Source: CAYNEO01 sp964396245 (GTDB lineage Bacteria > Zixibacteria > MSB-5A5 > GN15 > FEB-12). From it: a stretch of DNA of 26,398 nucleotides. Shown one piece after another: positions 15,827-23,350 of the stretch (position 1 is its first letter; each line of letters opens with the position of its first letter). A program made the translations under genes and the position numbers. Under the pieces are notes generated by a model. The model saw nothing but the letters and a program-made list of their open reading frames with translations. It ran no database searches and was not told where the DNA came from. The stretch lies in NCBI GenBank assembly GCA_964396245.1, contig CAYNEO010000048.1, forward strand, positions 1-26,398, written 5' to 3'.

Positions 15827-17029
15827 ATGACACTTTCCGGGTTCGTAAACAGAAAAAACCTCCATATTCTGGGTATTAACTCCGGGACCTCCGCCGATGG
15901 CGTGGACCTGGCTGTCATGCGAGTAAGCAAATCAGGCAGGAAGATATCTACGAGATTTCTAGCCGGGACTACACGAAAATACCCAAAATCCTTGCGAGCG
16001 CTTATAGTGGACGTGTCAACGTCCCAATCCATAGCCCCGGAATCTATCATATACCTCGATAATCTCCTGGGTCAGTTCTATGGCCGCGCAGCGAAACGAT
16101 ACATAGCAAGTCTGGCGCGACAGGGGATCAAACTCGATGTGGTCGCCTCTCATGGCCAGACAGTCCGGCATTTGCCTCGCAAAGTGGCATATGGCGGTAA
16201 CCGTGTAAACGGGACTCTTCAACTTGGCTCGCTGGAGCTTATAGCAGCCGAGACCGGCCAAGTGGTGACCGGTGATTTCCGTCAGGCCGATATTGCGCTC
16301 GGTAACGAGGGAGCGCCGATTACAGTCGCCGCGATGGCACTCGTATTCGGTCATCCGAAGGAATCGCGACTGATTGTCAATATTGGCGGTATCGCGAATT
16401 ATTTCTATCTGCCTGCGGGCGGCCGTATGGCGGATGTCAGGGCGGCCGATTGCGGACCGGGCAATAGCCTTCTGGATATACTCACTCAGGCACTGTTCAG
16501 CAAACCGTTCGACCGGGGTGGTCGGTATGCGGTAAGGGGAAATGCCTCGCAACGGCTGATGTCGATTCTCCTGGCGCATCCGTTTTTCAAGACTCGGACA
16601 GTATCCACGGGACGCGAAATGTTCGGCGTCGAAATGGCGCGGGAGATGATAGCCTTCGGCAAGAAGTTCTCCCTGTCGGGCGAGGATTTGCTCGCGACGG
16701 CCGCGGAGTTCACGGTTTATGCTATCGCCGACTCGGTCGTTGAGTTTGTTGCCGGTAATGCTCGCCTGCGAAAAATATATTTGACCGGAGGCGGCTCGCG
16801 TAACAGATTTATTGCCGGCCGCCTGCGAGACCATCTCGACAATATCGCGGTGCGGTCCATAGACGAACTGGGCGTGAAGGCCAACCTTGTTGAAGCGAGC
16901 GCGTACGCCGTTATGGGCGCCATGACATTGTGGTCGCACCCTCTTCAGACCAAATTTACGGGCGGCAGACCACAGGCGGTGTGGCCGGTGCTCGGCAAGA
17001 TCGTTCAACCGCCGGTTAGGGTAAAATAA
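15827..17029 (+). CDS. anmK: Anhydro-N-acetylmuramic acid kinase
   Basis: A 400-residue sugar kinase, slightly longer than the 369-residue E. coli AnmK because of an N-terminal extension of about 12 residues. AnmK opens the 1,6-anhydro ring of anhydroMurNAc with ATP to give MurNAc 6-phosphate. The phosphate-binding signature is GINSGTSADGVDL (usually GxMSGTSxDGxD). Further motifs are VASHGQTVRH, TGDFRQADIALGNEGAP, NIGGIANYFYLP, DCGPGNSLLD and YLTGGGSRNRFI. The ATG is 1 base after the nagZ stop and lacks an obvious ribosome-binding site, so it is probably translated by coupling. No murQ etherase gene is in the window, so the pathway must be finished by genes elsewhere. Confidence 0.92.
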   Translation: MTLSGFVNRKNLHILGINSGTSADGVDLAVMRVSKSGRKISTRFLAGTTRKYPKSLRALIVDVSTSQSIAPESIIYLDNLLGQFYGRAAKRYIASLARQGIKLDVVASHGQTVRHLPRKVAYGGNRVNGTLQLGSLELIAAETGQVVTGDFRQADIALGNEGAPITVAAMALVFGHPKESRLIVNIGGIANYFYLPAGGRMADVRAADCGPGNSLLDILTQALFSKPFDRGGRYAVRGNASQRLMSILLAHPFFKTRTVSTGREMFGVEMAREMIAFGKKFSLSGEDLLATAAEFTVYAIADSVVEFVAGNARLRKIYLTGGGSRNRFIAGRLRDHLDNIAVRSIDELGVKANLVEASAYAVMGAMTLWSHPLQTKFTGGRPQAVWPVLGKIVQPPVRVK

Positions 17030-17031
17030 AC

Positions 17032-18309
17032 ATGAAAGACCATTCGAGACTGACAACACTACTCATAAAGGTCATGCCGCGCATGATCGCCGGTGGACTC
17101 CTCCTGGCCTTGATATGGGGCTGCGCCTCGATCCCGGGACTCAAGGAAGAGTCGGTCGCTACCTATATCCGGGTGCCGTTCGTTCGCGTGCTTCTCGAGG
17201 ATGGCCGCGACTCCATCAGGGTGTCGGCCGACAACGCCTTTGCCATCGAATGTCTCGAGGGTGCAAAGCAGACGGTCTACTATTCCGGTCAGCCGGTGGA
17301 AGTGACGAATGACGATCTCGCGCTGAAAGTGATCAACAGTAACGGTGACATAATCCAGGGTGGACTTACCGAGGTCAATATTATTCCGCGAGGCAGCAAT
17401 AACCGACTTCGGGTGAACGATCAGCGGTATCGCGGAATCATGAAAGTGGTGCCGACCGGGAGAAATGTACGCCTGATTAACATCCTCTATATGGAAGATT
17501 ACCTGAAAGGCGTGGTCCCTCCGGAAATCGGCGAGCGCACTTTTGATGAACTCGAAGCGGTCAAGGCGCAGGCTATTGCCGCCCGTACCTACGCGATGTC
17601 ACACCTTCAGCAATACGGCGCGGAACCGTACGACGTGAAGTCGAGCATAATCGATCAACTCTACGGCGGCGCGGATATCGAAGATCGGCTGATAAATCAG
17701 GGGATAGAAGCGACTGCCGGCGAGGTCATTACCTACCAGGATGAAATGATCGACGCTTACTACCATTCCACCTGCGGCGGGATGACCGATGACATCGTCG
17801 ATGTCTGGGACAGAGCCGAGGTGCCCTATCTCAAGCCTGTTCACGACACGGCGTGTTCCTGGTCCAAGTATTACAAGTGGGAAGAGACGTTTACCGAGCC
17901 TCAGCTTCGAGGACGCATCGAGCAGTACCTTTCACAGGACCGGGGGCGTGAAATCAAAATCAGCCCCATTACGAACGTTGTCGTTGGCCAGCGAACCGCC
18001 GGCGGGCGTGTGATGACGCTCGAAATTCGGACTTCTGACGACTCGTACCGTTTCCACAAGGATCGTATCCGTTGGGTCATCGGACGAACCTCCAATCCCG
18101 ACCTCATACTGCCCTCGTCGAACTTTGACGTCGACATAAGACAGGACAGTCAGGGGCATATAGAAAAGGTCGTGTTTTTCGGTTCGGGATACGGCCACGG
18201 TGTGGGTATGTGTCAATGCGGCGCTATCGGTCACGCCCGTGAAGGATGGAAGTATCCGAAAATTCTCGAAACGTACTATACGGGGGTCGAGATCAAGAAA
18301 TTGTATTAG
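17032..18309 (+). CDS. SpoIID/LytB-domain lipoprotein, probable lytic transglycosylase
   Basis: A 425-residue protein. Residues 15-31 form a lipoprotein signal ending LIWGC, with Cys31 as the lipidated residue, so it should be membrane-anchored outside the cytoplasm. Residues about 130-425 match the SpoIID family: ILYMEDYLKGVVPPEIG, VKAQAIAARTYA, YYHSTCGGMT, and the closing GSGYGHGVGM-CQCGA block before ILETYYTG. In Firmicutes SpoIID cleaves peptide-free glycan strands and releases anhydroMurNAc ends; its catalytic residue is a Glu, here probably Glu165 (PPEIG). His245, Cys248 and Cys275 are possible metal ligands. Cys394-x-Cys396 replaces the commoner Ser-Gln-x. The ATG is 2 bases after the anmK stop. 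In this setting it likely serves cell-wall turnover, not sporulation. Confidence 0.88.
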   Translation: MKDHSRLTTLLIKVMPRMIAGGLLLALIWGCASIPGLKEESVATYIRVPFVRVLLEDGRDSIRVSADNAFAIECLEGAKQTVYYSGQPVEVTNDDLALKVINSNGDIIQGGLTEVNIIPRGSNNRLRVNDQRYRGIMKVVPTGRNVRLINILYMEDYLKGVVPPEIGERTFDELEAVKAQAIAARTYAMSHLQQYGAEPYDVKSSIIDQLYGGADIEDRLINQGIEATAGEVITYQDEMIDAYYHSTCGGMTDDIVDVWDRAEVPYLKPVHDTACSWSKYYKWEETFTEPQLRGRIEQYLSQDRGREIKISPITNVVVGQRTAGGRVMTLEIRTSDDSYRFHKDRIRWVIGRTSNPDLILPSSNFDVDIRQDSQGHIEKVVFFGSGYGHGVGMCQCGAIGHAREGWKYPKILETYYTGVEIKKLY

Positions 18310-18359
18310 GCCGGTTGTTTTTCTTGATTCTGCCCGGGCTCTTGCAGACATTACCTACC

Positions 18360-19808
18360 ATGCGTGTCCTGGTGACCATCATCGTGCTGTTCTTTGCGCA
18401 GAGCGCCATGTCGGCCGACTACTATAAATATTCCATAGGCGGCGGCGGCGGTGTCGTGAAACTCACCGGCGGTGACTTCTATAAGCTCGATTGGGATGAA
18501 GCCTACGGATTCACGGTCGGTCACTGGCTGAGCGACCGATGGGAACTGGCCGTCGACTATTCCTTCTTCACGCTGGCAAACGACACGACGGTCGATACGA
18601 CCGGCTTTTTCGGTAGCCTCACCAACAACCTGCCGCTTGAGTACCGCGCTACTCGTCTGGGACTGATGGCTCGCCGGTTATTGTTGAAACCGACCTCGAA
18701 AATAAATCTGGCGTTAGGGGCCGGCGGCGGAGTGACATTCTGGAAGATGATTGATATACGGGACAACACGACCTACACGGTAGTCGGCAGCAAAGGCGAG
18801 CAAACGGACTTTGCCGCCACCGAGCTGTTTCTCAGCGGCACGGCCGGAATCAGCCTCTCCCCCGTGCCGAGCATATCTCTGGACCTCGATGTTCGTGCGG
18901 ACTATATGACGCACGCCGGCGCCGAGTTCAGCGATGTGGTCAAGTCGACTCTCGACCGGTGGCTTCTTGGCGCCCAGGCTCGGCTGAATTTCCGATTCGG
19001 CGGCGACGGCGCCAAACAGCCGGCATGGGTGTCCGACAGTGCCTGGAGTTCTCGGCGGGCTGCTGCTGTCACACGGGCCGCGTCGGAGCAGGACGGTGAC
19101 GCCGACGGGGTCAAGGATGACGAGGATCGCTGCCTCAATACGCCCCGTGGCGTTCAGGTCGACAAGTATGGCTGTGCCGAGGATTCGGACAACGACGGCG
19201 TCCCGGACGGTCTCGATAACTGCCCGGGTACCAGCCCTGAGGCACGAGGGCAGGTGGATATTTTCGGCTGCGCCATAGACTCTGATTTTGACGGTATCGC
19301 GGACTACCTTGATGCCTGTCCGGCAAACCCGGTCGGGGCGGTGGTCGACCGAAACGGCTGCCCGGTAGATTCTGATGCCGACGGCGTGCCCGACGGTCTG
19401 GACGACTGCCCGTATACGCTTGCCGGAGTGGCCGTCGATAAATACGGCTGTATCGACCTGTCGATGTTCTCCGAACCGATGGTGCTCAATATTGACTATC
19501 CGTCGGGTTCATTTGAGATTGACCCTCACAGCAAAGAACGGTTGAAAAAACTGGCGGGACTGCTTAATTTCGTACCCGATATCAAGCTGGAGATCCACGG
19601 CTTCACCGACAACATCGGTACCGCCGAGGCGAACAGGGAACTATCTGAGAAGCGGGCCAACCGGGTCCGGGATTACCTTGTAACCCAGGGAGTCTCCAGA
19701 GACAGAATGAAGGTGTTTGGCCGGGGCGAAGAAAACTTCGTTGCGTCAAATCAGACGGCTGAAGGCCGGGCCAAAAACCGTCGGATAGAGATTGTCTTCT
19801 ACCGTTAA
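18360..19808 (+). CDS. OmpA-family outer-membrane protein with thrombospondin type-3 repeats
   Basis: A 482-residue protein. A signal peptide (RVLVTIIVLFFAQSAMSA) is followed by residues about 25-225, a predicted eight-stranded OmpA-like barrel with alternating aromatic strands and Gly-rich turns (GGGGGV near the start). Residues about 245-365 contain four calcium-binding type-3 repeats such as DSDNDGVPDGLDNCP and DSDFDGIADYLDACP. Residues about 375-482 are the OmpA peptidoglycan-binding domain: LEIHGFTDNIGTAEANRELS, then ANRVRDYLVTQGV and GRAKNRRIEI, with the Asp and Arg that hold diaminopimelate. It should tie the outer membrane to the wall. An in-frame ATG at 18246 lies inside the spoIID-like gene; 18360 starts the signal peptide but has no strong ribosome-binding site. 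It follows the spoIID-like gene by 50 bases. Confidence 0.9.
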   Translation: MRVLVTIIVLFFAQSAMSADYYKYSIGGGGGVVKLTGGDFYKLDWDEAYGFTVGHWLSDRWELAVDYSFFTLANDTTVDTTGFFGSLTNNLPLEYRATRLGLMARRLLLKPTSKINLALGAGGGVTFWKMIDIRDNTTYTVVGSKGEQTDFAATELFLSGTAGISLSPVPSISLDLDVRADYMTHAGAEFSDVVKSTLDRWLLGAQARLNFRFGGDGAKQPAWVSDSAWSSRRAAAVTRAASEQDGDADGVKDDEDRCLNTPRGVQVDKYGCAEDSDNDGVPDGLDNCPGTSPEARGQVDIFGCAIDSDFDGIADYLDACPANPVGAVVDRNGCPVDSDADGVPDGLDDCPYTLAGVAVDKYGCIDLSMFSEPMVLNIDYPSGSFEIDPHSKERLKKLAGLLNFVPDIKLEIHGFTDNIGTAEANRELSEKRANRVRDYLVTQGVSRDRMKVFGRGEENFVASNQTAEGRAKNRRIEIVFYR

Positions 19809-19856
19809 CAAATCAGGGTACGCAAGTTGACCATTTACGGATATCGACAGGAAAAC

Positions 19857-20387
19857 ATGGACCGCCCGGACCGGCTCCGGTTCAGCATAGTCATATTCCT
19901 TCCCACCCATCTTGACCGTCTTGTGGCGCCGCTTCGAGAGCGGTTCGACCCGGATTACAGCGTGATGTCCTCCCACGTTACGCTGGTAGCGCCGTTCGAG
20001 ACGGAGTTGACGATCGGGGAAATTGCACGGATCATTCGGCGGGAAGTTGAAACGATCGAAGATCTTACCATTCATCTCGGTTCGATAGGTGATTACTATC
20101 CCTCGTTTCCGGTCATCTACTGGAGCTGCAAAGACGGGGGCGAACTGACGATATTATCAAGGAACCTGTACGCTCGGCTGGATCTGGCGCTGCCCTGCAA
20201 GGAGTATGCCCCGCATGTGGCCGTGGGCCGGGAAATATCGGACCACCGCCTGCTTCTGGTCAAGGAGCAGATTGCGCCATATCTGCCGGAGGAGTCGTTC
20301 ACGGCATCAGCCATAGACCTGGTTTCGCCGGTTGCCGGCCAGAATTGGGTCTCTGTGCGAACTTTTCCGCTCCGGACTCGTTTATAG
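19857..20387 (+). CDS. 2H phosphoesterase / 2'-5' RNA ligase-like protein
   Basis: A 176-residue soluble protein of the 2H superfamily, which breaks or joins 2',3'-cyclic or 2'-5' phosphodiester bonds in RNA or nucleotides. The first motif is intact (SSHVTL, His40-Val41-Thr42). The second reads APHVAVGR (His120-Val121-Ala122), so the usual Thr/Ser is Ala, which could weaken catalysis. FSIVIFLP and FPVIYWSCKDGGELTIL are core strands typical of the fold. The ATG at 19857 has AGGA about 4-5 bases upstream. A TTG at 19827 with AGGG 8 bases upstream would add ten residues and cannot be excluded. The gene follows the porin by 48 bases and may share its transcript; no functional link to wall turnover is obvious. 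Confidence 0.75.
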   Translation: MDRPDRLRFSIVIFLPTHLDRLVAPLRERFDPDYSVMSSHVTLVAPFETELTIGEIARIIRREVETIEDLTIHLGSIGDYYPSFPVIYWSCKDGGELTILSRNLYARLDLALPCKEYAPHVAVGREISDHRLLLVKEQIAPYLPEESFTASAIDLVSPVAGQNWVSVRTFPLRTRL

Positions 20388-20573
20388 GGCATTCAGCAAC
20401 AGGGGACTGGGCGTTTTCGGAGCGTGGAACGTCTGTATGTTACGGTCTCGGGTTCCCCGGGATAAAGTCGGGAGACTAATCAGGACAATGGTTGCCGTAT
20501 ATGCTTATCGGGCAAGCCAAACCGATTCCCATCAGAAATAAGCACTTGCTTAGAGGTTGAAAAAGAGGTACTA
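20388..20573. other. Intergenic gap before the glycosyltransferase
   Basis: 186 bases without a convincing gene. No strong terminator or consensus promoter is visible. The gap probably separates the 13256-20387 run from the next gene, but this is judged only from spacing. Confidence 0.35.
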
Positions 20574-21800
20574 TTGACTGAGTATGCGATGAAAATACTG
20601 ATTGTAACACAACACTTTCCTCCGGAGCGGGGTGCGGTCAGGAGGCTTTTCGAATTTGCCCGGTATTTTGTCAAAAACGGGCATGATGTCTCCGTGATGA
20701 CGGCCATCCCCAACTATCCCGACGGCATCGTCCCCACGGAATATCGCGGGAAATTTTTCCAGCGCGAAGATATGGACGGGGTGAAAGTGTATCGGAACTG
20801 GGTCTTACCCGCCTCGAACCGAAATCCCGGCAAGCGGATGATCGGCTTCATCACGTTCCTGGTTACCTGTCTGGTCAACTCTTTCCGGATGAAGTCCGAC
20901 TACGACATCGTGGTGGCCTCCACCCCGCCGGTGACATCGCCGGTAATAGGCTGGCTGTTGAGTCGTCGGTGGCGATCGAAGTTTATCCTCGAAGTCCGGG
21001 ATCTCCAGCCGGAATCCAGTACCGATTTTGGTAACCTCAATCCGTCGCTGTTCACCCGCATAGTGCGTAATATCATGCACTGGCTCTACCGCAGGGCAGA
21101 TCGAATTGTCTCGGTCACCGACGGGATTTCAAGCTACATGGAGTCAATCGGCCTTCCTAAAGATCGCGTTATCACAATCAAGTCCGGCGTAAGCAAAGAG
21201 TTCATCGACTCCGATTCCAACGGCATCCGCAAGCGGTTTGGCTGGGAGGACAAGTTCCTGGTTGTCTACGCCGGCACGCTTGGCTGGGTACGGCCACTGG
21301 AGACGGTCATTGAAGCCGCCAGGCAGGTTGCCGATCAGCCGAATATTCATTTCGTATTCGTTGGTGACGGTCAGAAGCGGGAGGCCCTCGAGAACATGGT
21401 TCGCGATTACGGACTCAGGAACGTGAGTTTCACCGGTCCGCAGCCGCTCGAGACGATTCCCTATTTCCTTAAGGCAAGTGACGTATTGGTCGAGAGCCTC
21501 AAAGAGGTACCGGTGGCCAAACTGGCGTTTCCGTCGAAGCTCTACGAGTACATGGCATCCGGTCGGCCGGTGATTTTCGGTTCTCGCCAGGGTGAGGCTA
21601 TCACGGAACTCGAGATGGCCGGAGGCGCCCTGACCTATCCCTCGGATTCTCCGGAAGCTCTCTCGGAGATTATCCTCAGGCTGCGTTCGGGGCAGATCGA
21701 CGGTGAGTCGCTCGGCCGCAAATACCACGACCATATCAGCAAGTACCATATCCGCGAACGTTGGGCTGACGAGTACGTTCAGCTTTTCCAGAACCTCTAG
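20574..21800 (+). CDS. GT4-family glycosyltransferase (WbuB/WcaI-like)
   Basis: A 408-residue GT-B enzyme that should transfer a sugar from a nucleotide donor, as in O-antigen or capsule assembly. The N-terminal half has ILIVTQHFPPERGAVRRLFE, VSVMTAIPNYPDG and EVRDLQPESS, characteristic of the WbuB/WcaI-like group. The C-terminal half has VVYAGTLGWVRPLETVIEAA, FVFVGDGQKRE, VSFTGPQPLETIPYFL and the nucleotide-sugar loop FPSKLYEYMASGRPVI. It has no signal peptide and should act at the inner face of the membrane. The TTG at 20574 is chosen because AGAGGT (20564-20569) lies just upstream; the ATG at 20589 lacks a site. It stands alone among unrelated genes, without neighbouring polysaccharide genes in the window, so donor and acceptor are unknown. 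Confidence 0.88.
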   Translation: MTEYAMKILIVTQHFPPERGAVRRLFEFARYFVKNGHDVSVMTAIPNYPDGIVPTEYRGKFFQREDMDGVKVYRNWVLPASNRNPGKRMIGFITFLVTCLVNSFRMKSDYDIVVASTPPVTSPVIGWLLSRRWRSKFILEVRDLQPESSTDFGNLNPSLFTRIVRNIMHWLYRRADRIVSVTDGISSYMESIGLPKDRVITIKSGVSKEFIDSDSNGIRKRFGWEDKFLVVYAGTLGWVRPLETVIEAARQVADQPNIHFVFVGDGQKREALENMVRDYGLRNVSFTGPQPLETIPYFLKASDVLVESLKEVPVAKLAFPSKLYEYMASGRPVIFGSRQGEAITELEMAGGALTYPSDSPEALSEIILRLRSGQIDGESLGRKYHDHISKYHIRERWADEYVQLFQNL

Positions 21801-21880
21801 ATTTTCCTTCCGGGCTTTCCAATCTGGTCATAATTCGTTATATTTCCAGCCGGATCAATAACCTCAATTCTGGTGGATAT

Positions 21881-23308
21881 TTGACTTACCAGGCGGACAC
21901 GCAAAGTTCCGAGAAGAAGATCACGATCGATCAATTGCCGCATCTCACGATCGGCGCCGATACGATTGTGCCCACTCTTCACGGTCCCAGGCGGTATATC
22001 AATTTCGACAACGCGGCGTCGACCCCGACATTCGCACCTGTCGCCGATGCCGTCAATGATTTCCTCCAGTGGTATTCCAATGTTCATCGGGGAACCGGTT
22101 TCAAGTCTCAGTTGGCCAGTTGGGCTTTTGAACGCTCGCGCGACATGGTGGCCGAGTTTGTCGGTGCCGACCTGACAAAACAGGTCGTGCTTTTCACCAA
22201 GAACACCACCGAGGCAATCAACAAGATGGCCCGACGTTCCGGGCTGACAAAAGATGACGTCGTTCTCACCACGCTGATGGAACATCATTCCAATGAATTG
22301 CCGTGGCGACGGGTGGCAACCGTGAAGCACGTTCGCCTCAACGAGGACGGGACGATATCTAAAGAACACTTCGTGGAACAACTCAAAGAGCACGGGTCAA
22401 AAGTAAAGCTGGTGGCGATCACCGGCGCATCAAATGTGAGCGGTTACATCAACGACCTCGACTTCTTTGCCACCGGGACCCACCGGGCGGGGGCGAAAAT
22501 TCTGGTCGACGGAGCGCAACTCGTCCCGCATCGTCCGGTAAGCATGCGGACCGATCATCCCGAACGGATGCTCGACTATCTCGTTTTCTCGGCGCACAAG
22601 ATGTACGCGCCGTTCGGGGTGGGCGTTCTGGTCGGTGACCGGGCGACATTCGAACTCGGTGATCCGGAAATGGTTGGCGGTGGGATGGTCGATATCGTGA
22701 CGCTCGAGGAAGCCTACTGGTCCGATCTTCCCGAAAAGGAAGAAGCCGGAACGCCGGACATTGTCGGCGTGGTGGCGCTGGCCCGGGCGATCAAGCTGTT
22801 TCACGCCCTCGGGTTTGATGCGATCGTCCATCACGAAGCGGAGCTGACGGCATATGCACTCAGGAAACTGAACGAAATCCCGGAAGTGCAGGTGTACGGC
22901 GACACCAATCCCGACACCGCCGAGCAGCGACTGGGAGTAATCTCGTTCAACATAAACGGCGTGTCCCACGCGCTTGTCTCGGCAGTCCTGAGCTACGAAG
23001 GCGCAATCGGGGTACGCTCAGGGTGTTTCTGCGCACACACCTATGTGAAGAGTCTCCTTCACGTTTCGGACGACGAGTCGGCTCTGCTCGAGCGGCAAAT
23101 TCTCGCGCGTGACCGCTCGCAGATACCGGGCGCGGTGAGGGCGTCGTTTGGACTATACAACACGACGGCTGAAATTGACGAACTCGTTACGATGGTCAAG
23201 AAGATCGTGGCGGGGGATTACAGCGACCAGTATGTGATGGATAAAGAAAAAGGCGAGTTCCGCCCGAAAAATTACCATGTAGATTTCGAGAAGTATTTCA
23301 AATTCTAA
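21881..23308 (+). CDS. Class-V aminotransferase / cysteine desulfurase-like PLP enzyme
   Basis: A 475-residue fold-type I PLP enzyme. Key parts are INFDNAASTPTFAPV, SNVHRGTGFKS, LMEHHSNELPW, VDGAQLVPH and FSAHKMYAPFG, where Lys240 should bind PLP. The late loop reads RSGCFCAHTYV, so Cys382 and Cys384 lie where group II desulfurases carry their catalytic Cys (RxGxxCA; Cys384 fits that place). It may remove sulfur from cysteine or an analogue, or act on another amino acid. The start is TTG at 21881, with GGTGGA a few bases upstream. It lies 42 bases before a second class-V enzyme with a different Cys loop. No iron-sulfur scaffold or SufE-like gene is adjacent. The family is sure; the reaction is not. 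Confidence 0.85.
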   Translation: MTYQADTQSSEKKITIDQLPHLTIGADTIVPTLHGPRRYINFDNAASTPTFAPVADAVNDFLQWYSNVHRGTGFKSQLASWAFERSRDMVAEFVGADLTKQVVLFTKNTTEAINKMARRSGLTKDDVVLTTLMEHHSNELPWRRVATVKHVRLNEDGTISKEHFVEQLKEHGSKVKLVAITGASNVSGYINDLDFFATGTHRAGAKILVDGAQLVPHRPVSMRTDHPERMLDYLVFSAHKMYAPFGVGVLVGDRATFELGDPEMVGGGMVDIVTLEEAYWSDLPEKEEAGTPDIVGVVALARAIKLFHALGFDAIVHHEAELTAYALRKLNEIPEVQVYGDTNPDTAEQRLGVISFNINGVSHALVSAVLSYEGAIGVRSGCFCAHTYVKSLLHVSDDESALLERQILARDRSQIPGAVRASFGLYNTTAEIDELVTMVKKIVAGDYSDQYVMDKEKGEFRPKNYHVDFEKYFKF

Positions 23309-23340
23309 CGCTGGACAAAGAGCATTCGCAATAGACGCAG

Positions 23341-23344
23341 GGAG
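23341..23344 (+). promoter_or_regulatory. Shine-Dalgarno site fixing the start of the second PLP enzyme
   Basis: GGAG (23341-23344) directly touches the ATG at 23345 and lies 6 bases before the GTG at 23351. Only the GTG has usable spacing, and translation from it begins MDNLIYLDNAATSWPKP, the usual N-terminus of this family. Confidence 0.75.
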
Positions 23345-23350
23345 ATGTGT

